In this document: piece after piece, positions 12,531-25,063 of the stretch
Layout of the letters: every line of letters begins with the position of its first letter
Position numbering within the stretch: position 1 is the first letter of the stretch
Origin: Cephalopachus bancanus
Taxonomy: Eukaryota; Chordata; Mammalia; Primates; Tarsiidae
NCBI GenBank assembly: GCA_027257055.1
Contig: JAPVLO010000401.1
Location: forward strand, 1,240,001-1,304,000
Length of the DNA stretch: 64,000 bases
Reading direction: 5' to 3'
Translations under genes and position numbers: made by a program
Notes under the pieces: generated by a model
The model's input: only the letters and a program-made list of their open reading frames with translations
What the model was told of the DNA's origin: nothing
Database searches by the model: none

Positions 12531-12829
12531 ATATTTGGTGGGGGGTGGAGGCAGTTGCTGTTCACCTTTTGCCAACTACTGCCATGGACTGCCAGACAAT
12601 GCAACTCCTCATAGAATTCAGGAATTTGCAATTTACATGAAATCTTGTGGCTTTCAAGTTTTGACTACTATTTTAAACACACACACACACAAATGAAACT
12701 TATACATACTAAATAACACATTTAATGAACTACCAATTTAGAACATGTAAAATATATTTGACTTATAAATGGACTACATTTTAAAAATCTATATGAGGGA
12801 TGGTACCTTTTTCCTCTAAGAAGGGATTG

Positions 12830-13790
12830 CATTCTCAACAAACATTTATTGAAAACCTACTTGGGCTTATAGCACAAATCAGAAAGATACATTTCCTGCC
12901 CTTGTGTAGCTTATACTCTAGCAGGAAAGGCAATTGAACATGCCATTAGAGAAGTATTAAAGGTTTTGAAAGAAATACAAGTGCTGTTAATGTAGAACAA
13001 AAGGAATTAATGCAGTTCAGATCTCAAAATGACCTTTCCAGAAGGAAAATATTTACACTAAGTGTTAAAAAGTGAGTGTGTTACGAAGGGAAAGGAGAAG
13101 AAGGTGTTGTTTGGGATAAAGAAAACATATGCTTAAGTAAGGCATTAGGCAGAGGGAAGAACATGTTAATCACTGAAAGAAATTCAGTAAATTTGGAATC
13201 TGAAAATATAAGACAATGAATGTTGCCCAAAATGAGGTCAGAAATGTAGATGAGGGTCAGTGTCCAGTTTAACTTCTCTTGTCTTGGAAAAGATACCTTA
13301 GGAAATTACCTATTTAATTGACTGATCCAACATCCACATGATGACTAGATTAGAGATAGTTAAGAAAAGAAGATGAAGACTCATGAATTGGCTGTTTCTT
13401 TAAATTACCGTGGGTGGAGTGGCAGTGGGAATGGAGAGAAGAGAATGTGTTTAGGATATTCTAGCAGGTAGAATTGGCGTGATACAGAGATAGATTAAAT
13501 ATAGTGATGACCACAGAGAGGAGAGAGAGAAAGATCAAAGATGTCTCCCAAACTTGTAACTTTAGCAACCGGGTGGCCTCTGACAAAGGGGCATGATTGG
13601 AGATGAAGAAGATGAGTTTATGTGGAGCTTGAAGTGCCTGGGAGATGTGTTTCTGTTGGTAAATAAATGGCAGTCATTGCATGAGTCTGGAGCCTATGAG
13701 GAAAGAATGGACTAGAGAGAGAGAGGTTTTGAAGATATCAGCTTGTAATTGATGGCTATTCATCTCCACATCAGTAATTATTAAACTAAA
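12830..13790 (+). repeat. Old non-coding interspersed repeat, copy 2
   Basis: The run ACAAACATTTATTGAAAACC, TTCCTGCCCTTGTGTAGC, TTATACTCTAGCAGG, ATGTCTCCCAAACTTG and AACCGGGTGGCC follows the same order as the repeat at 40950-44100. It is gene-poor, and its purine-rich GAGAGAGA text gives only spurious short open frames. Confidence 0.45.
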
Positions 13791-13858
13791 AGTAAGTGGT
13801 TCCAGATAATCATTCATAACCACGTGTTTTTAATAGCAATTATTTGTTTTTCTCACAG

Positions 13859-13976
13859 CAGGAATCCCAGCTCCAGTTTATTTTGGAGTTTTGATTGACA
13901 CTTCATGCCTCAAATGGGGATTTAAAAGATGTGGAAGTAAAGGATCCTGTAGATTATATGATTCAAATGCTTTCAG
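13859..13976 (+). CDS. SLCO1C1: SLCO1C1 exon: TM11 end and loop 6
   Basis: A 118-nt exon. After two bases completing an Ala codon it encodes [20 protein letters not shown] and then [18 protein letters not shown], ending in a split Arg codon (AG|A). GIPAPVYFG is the conserved end of membrane segment 11. The four-cysteine segment is the last extracellular loop of OATPs. The acceptor is TTTTTCTCACAG ending at 13858 and the donor GTACCA starts at 13977. An overlapping frame that reads on into the intron is a shadow and was not called. Confidence 0.94.
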
Positions 13977-15503
13977 GTACCAAATCAAATGCATTCCTAC
14001 ATGTCACTGCTACAACATCCCAGGTTTACACAATGCCACCAACACTAACAATTTTTCATGTTATTTCACTGCTTGTAAGGTAGCTAACAATCTAATCAAA
14101 AAGTGTGATCTGTATCATAAAATCATTTTATTATTATTTGATTATTTGGCTAGATGTTTGATTTTTTTCCTTATTCCTGACTTGACTTTCATTTTAAATG
14201 GATAATTAGTTTAAAAATATGATGAAAGATTCCAAAATAGAGTAGAAATTTGAAAGTTTATGCACACAAATGGGTAACTCACTCCTTGAAATTCAGAAGT
14301 ATTGAAATTTAGGTCACATTTTGGGCTTAATTCTATTCTTTTTAAAACTGAGCCAAACTGTACCATTTACGTCAGATATAATCCCTCTGGGCCAGAGTTG
14401 AATTTGGCTCTGAAGCTGCCTGGCTTTTATTGCCAAACTGATGTTCAATTATTCCAGTACTTGAAATGCATAAAAGTAAAAGGTTTTCTCTGTGTGGGTC
14501 AATGTGCATAGGGATGGGGGGTGGGAGGGGCATGGCTTTTTCACTAGGGTATCATTCAGTTCAATTCATCAAACATTTAGTCCTTATTGCTTAAAACAAT
14601 GCTTCAATGGCTTAAAAGTGAGAAGGATTTCTTTTTTTTTTTTTTAAAAGACTTACAAGCTGAGCATTTTCTAGAGAAATAAACTTGGTGCTGAACCATC
14701 TAAGTTGAATGTGAATTGGGTAGACCATCCCAAATAAGTCTGTTTGGTTTAATAGGCTTTGATGTTATGTGTGAACTTTATTTTGGTCTTTGAAAGTGAC
14801 CCAATTTGTGAGTATAATTTAGGCTTTACTTACATTTTTTTCCTAAGGCTTTATTCATTTTAATGTAGACACAATGTAATTCATCAGATACTGAGTGTGT
14901 TTTCAAGGTAACCAGAATGAAACATTTGACCTGTCTTTCCATACCTTAGTGTCTTCTGACAGAGTGTAGAACTATAGGCTTCTTATGGAAGAAATCGATT
15001 TCAGCTTCTAGTTTATTCTTAAATTATTCTGCTTTACTGAGAGTGCCAATTCCCCTTAGCATTGCTTTATACAATTTTTCATTAGAAATGAATTTGGGAA
15101 AGGACTGAGGAGAGGGTAACTGCATAATTTATCATTCAAACCTGGGTACTTTTGAAAGTGAAAAGGGCTACTATTAAAATTACACTGAACCAACACTAGC
15201 ATAAACTGGAACTGTTCTAGGCAAACAGCGATATGGTCACTTGAATTAAGGGAACAATTTACAGAAAGGATGGAACTTATTATGTAATTAGTAGTAACTG
15301 AAAATGATGCTGCTACTATTAAATTGTTTTATATTAGTAAACTGCTTTCAGTAAGAGCCAGTGTTCATAGAAGGGACTTTTATAGCCACCAAAGCTGCAT
15401 TCTTAAAGAAAACCATAACAATAATATTTACTATCTTTCTTTTACATTTTATTTCAGGTTGGGTAGTTGTAATAATTATGACTAAGATTCTTTCTTCTTT
15501 TAG
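13977..15503 (+). other. SLCO1C1: SLCO1C1 last intron, nothing recognised
   Basis: A 1.5-kb AT-rich intron ending in TTTCTTCTTTTAG. I see no mobile element in it. Confidence 0.8.
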
Positions 15504-15726
15504 ACACATATATCTGGGACTAACTGTGATACTGGGCACAGCATCCATTTTCCTAAGCATTGCGGTACTTTTCATTTTAAAGAAAAATTATATTTCAAAA
15601 CACAGAAGCTTGATAACCAAGAGAGAAAGAACAATGGTGGCTACGAGATTTCGGAAAGAAAATTATACTGCAAGTGATCATTTGCTACAGCCCAACTACT
15701 GGCCAGGCAAGGAAACACAACTTTAG
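15504..15726 (+). CDS. SLCO1C1: SLCO1C1 last coding exon: TM12 and C-tail
   Basis: It encodes the 73 C-terminal residues and a TAG stop at 15724-15726. It begins [20 protein letters not shown], membrane segment 12, continues to a basic cytoplasmic tail ([18 protein letters not shown]) and ends [14 protein letters not shown]. The final T-Q-L fits a class I PDZ-binding motif (S/T-x-hydrophobic), as in OATPs whose surface location depends on PDZ scaffolds; that role is inferred here. The tail sequence, especially ending in PGKETQL, is specific to OATP1C1 and settles the gene identity. No disabling change is visible in any of the five exons. Confidence 0.95.
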
Positions 15727-17620
15727 AAAAAATGATGACTCAAAGTAGTGTTTTCTAATTGGTAGGCATTTTTTAAACAAAAACAAATTAATCAAAGGGG
15801 TTCTAAATGTGTAATTTCTTTGTCTTTTGAAAGATTTCTAGTTTGTTTTTGACCCTAGATATTAGATAATATACCTGAAAACAAATATCATTAAATATAA
15901 CAAAAATGCAGATAAAGCTAAGTTATATTCCTGGTAGAACAATTGTTCCTATTACCTTATACACGGTTTATTTAAAGGTTTTTTTTTGGGGGGGGTCAGT
16001 GTTTCATTCTGATGCCCAGACTGGAGTGTAGAGTGGCATGGTCATGATGATTACAGCTCAATACAGCCTGGATCTCCTAGGTCAGGAAATCCTCCCATCT
16101 CAGTATCCTGCATAGCTGGGACTACGGGCAGGTACCACCACGCCCGGCTAATTCTTTTTTATTTTTTTCTAGAGATGAGGTTTCTCTATGTTGCCCAGGC
16201 TGGCCATGAACTCCTGGGCTCAAGCAACTTGCTTGTCTCAGCCTCCCAAAGTGCTGGGATTACAGGTCTGAGCCACTGCACTGGTTCAATATGATTTTTA
16301 AACTGACTTACATGTCTAGAGTAAGAGAATATCGGTAAAATATTGTCACACCTCCTTGGTGAGGGCTCCTTCAAGTAATAGCTTAATGATGATTTTAGGA
16401 TAGAGCCAGAACATGGAGGAAGCTTTCATTTTAAGATCATTCTTTTCTTTGAAATATAATCATTGATATAAAAATGTAGAGTGACAAATAATTTGGGGGT
16501 TTAGAATTTTGAATTATTAGCTCTTCCACTTTTCATTTACACATGTTTTTTGTGTGAAACTATTAGTAACCATAGTTGAAAAGTAACAAAATATTAACAT
16601 ACTTTATTGTTCTTCTATTAATTCACTGAATTAAAGACATTTCTAAATACAGTATGATTATATTTTAATGTATGTAAGCAGCTCCCTACTTACGTACATG
16701 ATGTGTTCCTAAAATGTGCTTGAAAGTTGAATTTCTGAAAGTTTATCATAAAGTTAGGTGTTATAATAGGAATAAAGTAATCCAGAGAAGACCAGGTAGA
16801 AGGAAAATTTGAATTAGAATAGAAAGACTGCAAAACATTAAATATGTGTAAGACCACAGAGTTTCTCCAATGCACGGGAGTAGGACCCTTACTTACCAAG
16901 GAGGTTAGAATGGGTATCCATGAATCTATTATGTTCCAGCCACTCTATAAATTGTATTACTTAATTTTTATAGCAGTCTTAGTATCAAAATCTCTAGCTT
17001 ACAGATGATGACAGGGCTAAGAGAGGTTGGATAAATTGCTTAAACTTGGCGGGGCACAGCCAGGATTAAACCTAGATATAAATCTAAAATAGTCTTTCTA
17101 TCACACCAACCCGACCCGATAGTGTGACACTAAATAAACTGTTTCTATTATTTGTAATGCTTCTGCATTGCTTTATTTCTTTAGATCAGTTGTCTTCATC
17201 TGTGTATTTTAATAATATGCAGATAATCAACAACCACTGTAAACCTCACAAATAATTTATTTAGCATATTCTTTTCAGATGTTCTTGATTATGTTTGAAA
17301 TACTATATTTCAAATAGCTAAACCCCAATCATGGAATTTAAACTTAAATCAAATGATCAGGGACAATCCTTCAGAATTATGGAAGCTTGGAAATGCAACA
17401 CGGTTCTTAATAAACTTTAGAATAATCAGAACATACCCGTAGGACACTCCTTACAAAGGATTCTGTCTCAGGTGTTTTTTGGAGCCTAAATGCCAACAAG
17501 AAGGCCCAGCTCAAAAATGCAGTAGCCTTATTGAAACAGTGAAGGGAAAAAAATGGTAAAAACAAACTAGTCTGCAGTCTTTTTAATTTTTCCTGTATAT
17601 ATCAGTCTTGCAAATAAAAG
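15727..17620 (+). other. SLCO1C1: SLCO1C1 3' untranslated region / downstream DNA
   Basis: The transcript continues past the stop, but its end is not determined by the sequence. Candidate AATAAA signals are at 16771-16776, 17133-17138 and 17613-17618. An Alu on the - strand (15978-16287) lies inside the first 600 bases. The text near 16680-16760 (CTCCCTACTTACGTACATG, AAGTTGAATTTCTGAAAG) resembles a small Tigger-type DNA transposon remnant. RNA data would be needed to choose the cleavage site. Confidence 0.45.
15978..16287 (-). mobile_element. Alu SINE (old), - strand
   Basis: It starts with a T/G-rich tail (TTTTTTTTGGGGGGGG) and reads as an Alu reverse complement to GAGCCACTGCACTGG. It includes CCTCCCAAAGTGCTGGGATT, closer to the ancestral AluJ form than the younger copies here. 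It lies in the probable SLCO1C1 3' UTR. Confidence 0.92.
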
Positions 17621-18460
17621 TGAAAAACAAAAACAAAACAAAACCAGAAAGCAAAGTTGGTAATGGAGAGGAGAAAATGAATTTAAATATACAGTAACTC
17701 TGTCATTTTATTTGAACTGGTGATGTTTGATTGTTTCACATTTCTCTATTTTTGAAAATGAAAATAGACTTAATGTTTTGTTTCTAGTAGGCCTATTTCA
17801 AGACCTGCGGCTGCCCTGCTAGCTTGTTAGCAGAAAACTTTTTTGTCATCTCTATATAATCTTACCCATAGGAAATATTTACTGAATGGGTGAGTGAGTA
17901 CACTTGCCAAGAGTTTTCTTTGTAGAGATATAATTAAAGTTCAAATGCTTCATTCTGTCTCCCATATCCTCTTTATTTTTCAAAGTGTTTGTTGCAATAT
18001 CTTGAAAACTGGCTTTTTTTGCAAGTAAATTTCTAAACAGAATCATATCTAATTTACTTTTGAATGACACAAATTCTAAAATGACATAAAAGAGGATTAA
18101 ATTATGATTTTTTCATAAAAAACTGAATGCAAGTTAAAAGGAAGCATATTTTTATGCTTAATCATTAATTTGACAGTGGAATTATAGAAACTAAACTCAG
18201 CTATATAACATATGAGGGTGTTATTTAATCAGGATTGAAAACCTGATATTTTAGACAAGTAAACACATCTGCCAGAGGTAAACAGATGTTTTATGCCTTG
18301 GAAAGCACATGGTTAATTTTTTAAATTCAAAAAAATTCCCTCAGTCCCAAGGCTAAATATTAGAGACAATATGTGGGATCTCACACGTTCAATGAGCTAC
18401 ATTATTTTCTTATTCTATAACTATGACCTGTAGCAGTGACTAACACCTCCAGTGAACATC
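17621..18460. other. Intergenic DNA, nothing recognised
   Basis: AT-rich sequence downstream of SLCO1C1. No repeat family or coding segment is recognisable. Confidence 0.6.
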
Positions 18461-18461
18461 T

Positions 18462-18670
18462 GACTCTCCTCCCCCTCCCGCTTCCCCTTCCTCTTCTTCC
18501 CTTCCTCCTCATCCTCCTCCCCCTTCCCCTTCTCTGTCTCCCCCTCTTCCTTCCCCTCCTTCTCTTCCCCTTCTCTGTCTCCCCCTCTTCCTTCCCCTCC
18601 TTCTCCTCCCCTTCCTTTCCCTCCCCCTCCTTCCCCCTTCCTTTTTCCCTCATTCTCCTTCTTCTCCTCC
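18462..18670. repeat. Polypyrimidine/polypurine tract
   Basis: About 210 bases almost purely C and T on the + strand (mixtures of CCCCTTCC, CTTCTTCC and CCTCCTC). It contains a near-exact internal duplication (TCTGTCTCCCCCTCTTCCTT appears twice, 40 to 45 bases apart). It gives long spurious open frames on both strands (Leu/Pro/Phe or Gly/Glu/Arg rich), which are not genes. Confidence 0.95.
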
Positions 18671-18671
18671 T

Positions 18672-18792
18672 GTTTTTTATATAAATGGAGTCTTACTATG
18701 TTGCCCAGGCCCAAATTCCTGGGTTCAAGTGATCCTCCTGCCTCAGTCTCCCAAGTAGCTAAGACTAGAGGTATGAACCACTATGCCTGGCT
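18672..18792 (-). mobile_element. Alu monomer-like fragment, - strand
   Basis: The stretch from TTTTTTATATAAATGGAGTC to ACCACTATGCCTGGCTC reads as one Alu monomer in reverse, with ATGTTGCCCAGGC, CCTGCCTCAGTCTCCC and AAGTAGCTAAGACTA. It abuts the pyrimidine tract, which could be its expanded tail. Confidence 0.75.
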
Positions 18793-19238
18793 CGTTTGTT
18801 TTTTCTGATGTTCACTTTCATATCCTTAAACATATGCTCATATCACACTCTTGACTTACCAACTTTGGGCAGCATGCATTGGCTGGGACTAATGTGACTT
18901 CCACATCCTCTTTGTTCTCCTGTAATCTGTACACAGTGAGTTCACTACTCTGAGTTCCTTGAATGTCATATCAATACCACCAATTTTTGTTCAATAAACA
19001 TAAAAAGTATCATATATTTGTTGACTTTGCAAAATGAAGATCTTTGAGCTCCCTCCCTTCCCTCCAGGACTCCATCTTCTTCCTTCTGTTAGCTGTACCT
19101 TTACTTTTTCATTGTCAAGAATAATAACATTTTTAGTCAGCTGTGTAATCATACTAGATCTAGGAAAAGCCTGAATGGTCATGATTATGATCAATTCTTT
19201 CCACTGTCCTGTCCCCCCTTGAAAGCTCATCATTTTTT

Positions 19239-19282
<44 letters not shown>

Positions 19283-19680
19283 GACCTGCATATAAATCAA
19301 ACAACATTGAAACATTGATTGAGGACCTATATAACAGGCATTAGAGGCACATTAACACATTTGAATATTAATATGTGTGATATGAAAAAAGAGTTTTGAA
19401 TCCAAAAAATCTTGGAATATGCTGAGTTAATGATAACTTTTATAGCTGTAGAGTCTCTCAGACTCTTTAATATGGTGGTATAAATTGTTGCTCTTCTACA
19501 TAGGTGTATATCTCAAACTTATTTGGCACTGAATTCAGTTTTTAAAACAAATCTGAAACCTAATTTTGAATATAATAGATTTGAGAAATACAATTTCATT
19601 CTTTTTTGTATTTTACAATCTTTGTCAGATTCTGGTGTTAGGATTATGCAGTTTTATAATATTAACTAGAAAACTACTTA
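18793..19680. other. Intergenic DNA with a (GA)n repeat
   Basis: Unidentified sequence with a pure GAGAGA run of about 36 bases at 19244-19279. No gene seen. Confidence 0.7.
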
Positions 19681-20990
19681 ATTTTTTAATATTTTGGAAG
19701 TTTTTATAGTATAGGAATTATCTGTTCCTTGTATATTTAAAAGAATGTACATAACGTTTGTGAGAAGTTATACTCTGAAATACTTTTGTTTGGCCATTGT
19801 AGTTTTTAAAAAATATCTGCTTACCAATTCAACTTTGAGAATTTGTATTTTATTCCTTGAAAATCTTCTTGATTTTATAAATATAGAGCATCTAAGCTTG
19901 GTATTTATTATTATGTTCGTTTTCTCTTTTCTAATTTGGTATATTAGATTTGTCTCTTTTTTGTGCATTATACTTGTCAGATAATTATTTCATTGGATTT
20001 TTAAAAGAAATGGTTTTTGAATTCTGTTTTCCTGCTGCCTATGTGATTAATTTCTGGTTTTAATGTCATTTTTTCTTTCCATTTTCTTAAGACATACTTT
20101 TAAAAATCTTCTTCTGTCTTGATTGGTTGGCTTGTACTATATTCTCTAGCTTAGTAATGAAACATTAATTTGCTCCAATGTACAGATCTTGACTCATATG
20201 TTTTGACATGCTGTAGCACCACTGATGTTTTCCTAGTTGTTTGCAAATGCATTCTTCATTTTCTATTTGAATCAAAATGCCTATTAATTCTAGAAAGAGA
20301 ATGTTTTAATATTTCCTAGTGTTTGAAAATTTAAAATTAAAGTTGTCTTTTAAATTTTAGATAATCACATTTATAACTACAGGATGTAACCTATTCAATT
20401 TATACTTTTTGGAATTTATTAAAAGTTTTTTGAGCCAAAGACATAATCAATTTGTCAAAATGTTCTGGATTTTAGAAACAAAGTATATTCTTTGATCATA
20501 GAGGAAAAAATAGAAATATATTTATCAAATCAAACTAATTAATTGTATTATTCAAATCTTTTAATACTTTCTTTTCTCTTTTCAATCTGAAGGCTTGAGA
20601 GTAGTAATATGTTAAAAATCTCCAGTATAATTGAGTTTTAGTTTGTGACTTGCTTCCACTAAAAGTTGTTTCTTTGTAGAATTTAATATTATATCTTATA
20701 GTATATTGCTATGTATAGATTTGATTTTTAAAACTATTGTTATTAATAATTCTTATTTGAATTTAATTTATTATTTACATTTTTGTTTAAGTTTACTTGA
20801 AGTATCTTTGGTCCTCCCTTTGTTTTTTTTTTAATTATCTGTTTGTTTAAGCTTACATGTTTATTAACAGTTAGAAATTGGATTTCATATGTTCTTTATC
20901 TAAAGTTTTGTTTATTATTAAAGAAGTTTAATTGTTATACCTGATGTTCAATTTATTTCTGTTATATTGTTAATTACATTTTTCTTATGT
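19680..20990 (-). mobile_element. Ancient L1/HAL1-like fragment, - strand
   Basis: T-rich text with the style of a reversed L1 ORF2 (TTTGGCCATTGTAG, TTGATTGGTTGGCTTG, AATCTCCAGTATAATTGAG, GTTGTTTCTTTGTAGAATTT) but heavily diverged. No open frame remains except short shadows. Ends are approximate. Confidence 0.45.
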
Positions 20991-21029
20991 TTTTCCTTTT
21001 ATTCTTGCATATGCTAAATTACTATATTT

Positions 21030-24000
21030 TTACTTCTCATCAGCACATGGACTATTCTTCAGAATAGACCATATGTTAGGCAATAAAACAAATCTCAACA
21101 AATTAAACAACAAAACAATATAAAATATCTTTTCAGACCACAATAAACTAAACCTCAAAGTCAATAACAAGAGATACTTTAGAGTCTGTACAAATACATG
21201 AAAATTAACGCCATGCTCCTGAGAGACCATACCGTCAATCAAGAAATTAAGAAGAGAATTTTACAAGTTCTTTTAAAAAGTACAAATTGAAGTACAATAT
21301 GCCAAAACCTATGGGATACAGCAAAAGCAATGCTAAGAGGAAATTTTATAGTAATAAATGCTTATACCAGAAAAGTAGTAATATTTCAAATAAGCAACCT
21401 AATTATGCACTTCAAGGAACTGGAAATCAAGAATACAGCAAACCCAAAAATCAGTAATAAATAAATAAATAATAAAGATCAGAGAGGAATTAAACAAATA
21501 GAGACAAAAAATTACAAAGGATCAAAGAAACAAAAAGTTTTTTTAATGAAAAAATAAACAAAATTGGTAATAACTAGCTACACTATCCAATAAATAAAGA
21601 GAGAAGACCCAAATAATTAAAATTAGAAATTAAAAAGGAGACATTGCAAAAGATACCACAGAAATAAAGAGGATCATTAGAGATCTTTAGTCACAACTAC
21701 ACACTAATAACTTGGAACACCTAAAGATAATAAATAACTCCTAACACACACAACCTACCAAGACTGAATCAGGAAGAGATCAGAACTCAAACAGACCAGT
21801 TGAATCAGTAATAAAAAGTGTCTCAACAAAGAAAAGCCCAGGACTGGAGGACTTTACTGCTGAATTCTTCCAGATTTATAAAAAACTAGCACCAATTCTC
21901 CTCATAGTATTCCAGAAGATTAAAGAAGAGGGACTTCCTCCTAACCTACTCCATGAGAATCTTACCTTAATACCAAAATCAGGCAGGGACACAACAACAA
22001 TGATGACAAGAACAACAGATAACAGACAAATGTCTCTGATTTACACAGACACAAGCAATCTCAACAAATTACTAGCAAGCAGAATTTAATAACTAATTAA
22101 AAAGATAATACACCACAATCAAGTGGGATTTATCCCATAGATGCAAGAAAAGATAGTTCAACATAAATAAATCAATACATATGATATATCACATCAACAA
22201 AACAAAAGCCAAGTACCATATTATTTTCTCAATAGATGCAAAAAAAAGTTGGATAAAATTCAAAAAGCCCTCATGATATGAATTCTCAGAAAATTAGACA
22301 TTGAAGGAACTTAACTCAGCACAATAAAAACTATATATGACAAACCTATAGCTAACATACAGAATAAGAGAAAAGCAGAAAGCTTTTCCTCTAAGAACTG
22401 TAACAAGGTAAGGATGCCCAGTTTTGCCACACTTATTCACCATGGTACTGAATGTTCTAGCCACTACAATCAGGCAAGAGAAATAAAATAAAGGGACAAA
22501 AATTGGAAAAGGGAAGACAAATGGTTCATGTGAATGTAAATTGATATTATATATAGGAACCCCTAAGGAATCCAACAAAAAAATTCTTAGAACTGGTACA
22601 CAAATTTAGTAAAGTTGCAAGGTACAAAACTCAACATATAAAGATCAGTAGACTTTCTACACACCAATAAAAACTAGCTTAGAAAAAATAAATAAATGAA
22701 TAAATAAAACAATTACACTTACAATTGCTACAAAAAAGAAAATACCCAGGAATGAATTTAATAAAGGAGGTAAAAAAAATCTCTATAGAGAAAACTACAA
22801 AAGAAATTGAAGAAGACACAAACAAATGGAAATATATCCCATGAGAATGAATTGGATGTGTTAATATTGTTAAAGTGATCATACCATCCAAAAAAAATCT
22901 ACAGATTCAATACAATCCCTCAAACATACCAATAACATTATTTACCCCAAATATTTTTAAAGTCCTAAAATTCTTATCAGACCATTAAAGACACCAAAAA
23001 GCCTAAGCAAAAAGAACAAAGCCAGAAGCATCGCACTACCTGATTTCAAAATATACTACAATAACATGGTAACATAAAAAAATATACTATAAATAACATG
23101 GTATTGGGACAAAAACAGACACATAGACCAATAGAACAGAATAGAAAATCCCAGAAATAAATCCACATATTTACAGTCAAATAGTTTTTGATAAAGTTGT
23201 CAAGAACATACTTTAGGGAATTAAATGGTGCTAGGAATACTGGATATGCATAAGTAGAAAAACAAAACTAGTCTCTTATTTCTCACCATATACAAAAATC
23301 AACTCAAAATGCATGAAAAATGTAAACATAAGACTCCAAACTAAAAAAAAAACCCCAAAACACTAGAATAAAACATATAAATAATGCTTTATGACATTGG
23401 TTTAGGCAACAATTTTATGGCTAAAGCTTCAGAATCACAGCAACAATAACAAAATATTGGTAAGTGGGACTATATTGAGCTAAAGAGATTCTCAAAAGCA
23501 AAAGAAACAATCAGTAGAATAGAGAGACAATCCTGTATAATGGAAGAAATTATTTGTAAATTACTTACCTGACAAAGGAATAATATCTAGAATATTCAAG
23601 ATATACCAAGTGACAATATTCAAGAGACACCAGCAATTCAACTGTAAGAAGACAAATAATTCCATTAAAAAGTAGACAAAGGACATGAATAGATTTTTTT
23701 TTTTTTGAGTTGGAGTGTCACTCTGTCGCCTAGGCTGGAGCGCAGAGGCACACTCACAGCCACCCCAGCGTTGACCTGCTGGGCTCCGGCGATCCTTCCG
23801 CCTCAGCCTTCCAAGTAGCCAGAATTACAGGCCCATGTTACTGCACCCTGCTAATTTTTTTGATTTATTGTAGAGATGAGGTCTCGCCAAGTTGTCTGGG
23901 CTGGTCTCGAACCTGCAGTTTTAGGTAATCCACTTGCCTCAGTCCCCCAAAGGGCTGGGATTACAGGCTGAGCCACTGAGCCCAGTCGACATTTTTTTTA

Positions 24001-24720
24001 AAAGAAGACATACAAGTGGTCAAGAGATACATGTTCAACATCACTAATCATCCAGGAAATGCAAATTGAAATTGCAACGAGCGATATCAACTTATCCCAG
24101 TAAGTTTGGCTATTATTAAAATGACACAATACAGCAAATACTAGTGAGATACAGAGAAAAAAAGGAACGCTTATGCATTGTTGGTAGGAATGTGCACCCA
24201 ATGTGGAAAATAGCATAATGTTTTCTCAAAAAATTAAAATTAGACCAATCATATGATTGAGCAATACCACTGCTGGATATTTAATCAAGGAGGAAGAAAT
24301 TATTATAGCTAAGTATATCTGCCACCCTATGTTTATTGTAGCACTATTCACAATAGCAAAGATATGGAATCAACCTAAGTGCCTGTTACTAGATTAGTGA
24401 ATTTAAAACATGTAATATTATTCAACCGTAAAAAAATAATAAAATCCTGTCCTTTGCAACACCATGGATGGAACTGATGTCATTATGGTTAGTAACTTAA
24501 ACCAGTCACAGAAAGACAAAAATTGTGTGTTCTTAATTTATATCTTGGAACTAGTAGAGTTGATCTTATGGAGGTTGAGAGTCGTCTAGTGTTTACTAAA
24601 GGCTGGAAAGTATTAGGGGTTAATATCAAGAGGTTGATTAATGAGTAAAAAACACTAGTTATAGTGTTTGATAGCACAGTAGGTTGACTGTGGTTGACAA
24701 TAATTTATTTTGTGTTTCAT
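21030..24720 (+). mobile_element. L1 ORF2 and 3' end (old), + strand, interrupted
   Basis: It follows L1 ORF2 order: the end of the endonuclease (AATAGACCATATGTTAGG), reverse transcriptase (AAGCCCAGGACTGGAGGAC, GGATTTATCCCATAGATGC), the C-terminal domain (ACCAATAGAACAGAATAG) and the 3' section (GGAACGCTTATGCATTG, CACTATTCACAATAGC). Many stops and gaps show it is dead. An Alu (23694-23988) is inserted near the 3' end and another lies just beyond it. Confidence 0.85.
23694..23988 (-). mobile_element. Alu SINE, - strand, inside L1
   Basis: A T-tail at 23694 followed by GAGTTGGAGTGTCACTCTG and ending CACTGAGCCCAGTCG. It has the strepsirrhine-type segment TTTGATTTATTGTAGAGATG. L1 text is continuous on both sides, so the L1 is older. 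Confidence 0.93.
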
Positions 24721-24743
24721 AATAGCTAGTAATAAATATTTGA

Positions 24744-25050
24744 GGTTGGGCATAGTAGCTCAAGCCTGTAATCCCAGCACTTTGGGAGGCTGAAGTGAGA
24801 GGATTGCCTGAGCCCAGGGGTTTGAGACCAGCCTGGGCAACTTGGTGAGACCGTGTCTCTACAATATATCCCCCCCCCAAAAAAATATCCAGTGGTGGTA
24901 GTGTGCACCTGTGGTTCCGGCTACTTGGAAGGCTGAAGCAGAAGGAACGCCTGAGCTCAGCAGCTCAACACTGGATGGCTGTGAGAGTGCCACTGCACTC
25001 CTGCCTGGGCAACAGAGTGAGACTCTGACTCATAAACAAACAAACAAACA
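24744..25050 (+). mobile_element. Alu SINE, + strand
   Basis: It begins GGTTGGGCATAGTAGCTCAA and ends in an AAAC-repeat tail. Flanking direct repeat AATAAATATTTGA at 24731-24743 and 25051-25063. A run of C residues followed by A residues replaces the usual linker. Intermediate age. Confidence 0.94.
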
Positions 25051-25063
25051 AATAAATATTTGA

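Larger units (their letters stand above)
7577..13858 (+). other. SLCO1C1: SLCO1C1 intron (6.3 kb)
   Basis: The largest intron in the visible part of SLCO1C1. It contains an old L1 3' fragment (~8330-9560) with a 48-bp tandem duplication, a probable L1-like 3' tail near 11340-11440, an unnamed old repeat (~11640-12260), TA/CA simple repeats near 12499-12530 and 12677-12691, and a copy of the non-coding repeat at 12830-13790. The parts 7580-8330 and 9560-11340 show nothing I can identify. Confidence 0.8.

Noticed and set aside
13895..14205. Open frames reading from the SLCO1C1 exon into its intron
   Set aside because: They are the true exon frame running past its donor or an offset frame; the coding part ends at 13976.
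18402..18714. Overlapping open frames rich in Gly/Glu/Arg or Leu/Pro
   Set aside because: They come from the C/T low-complexity tract and have no domain, start context or splice signal.
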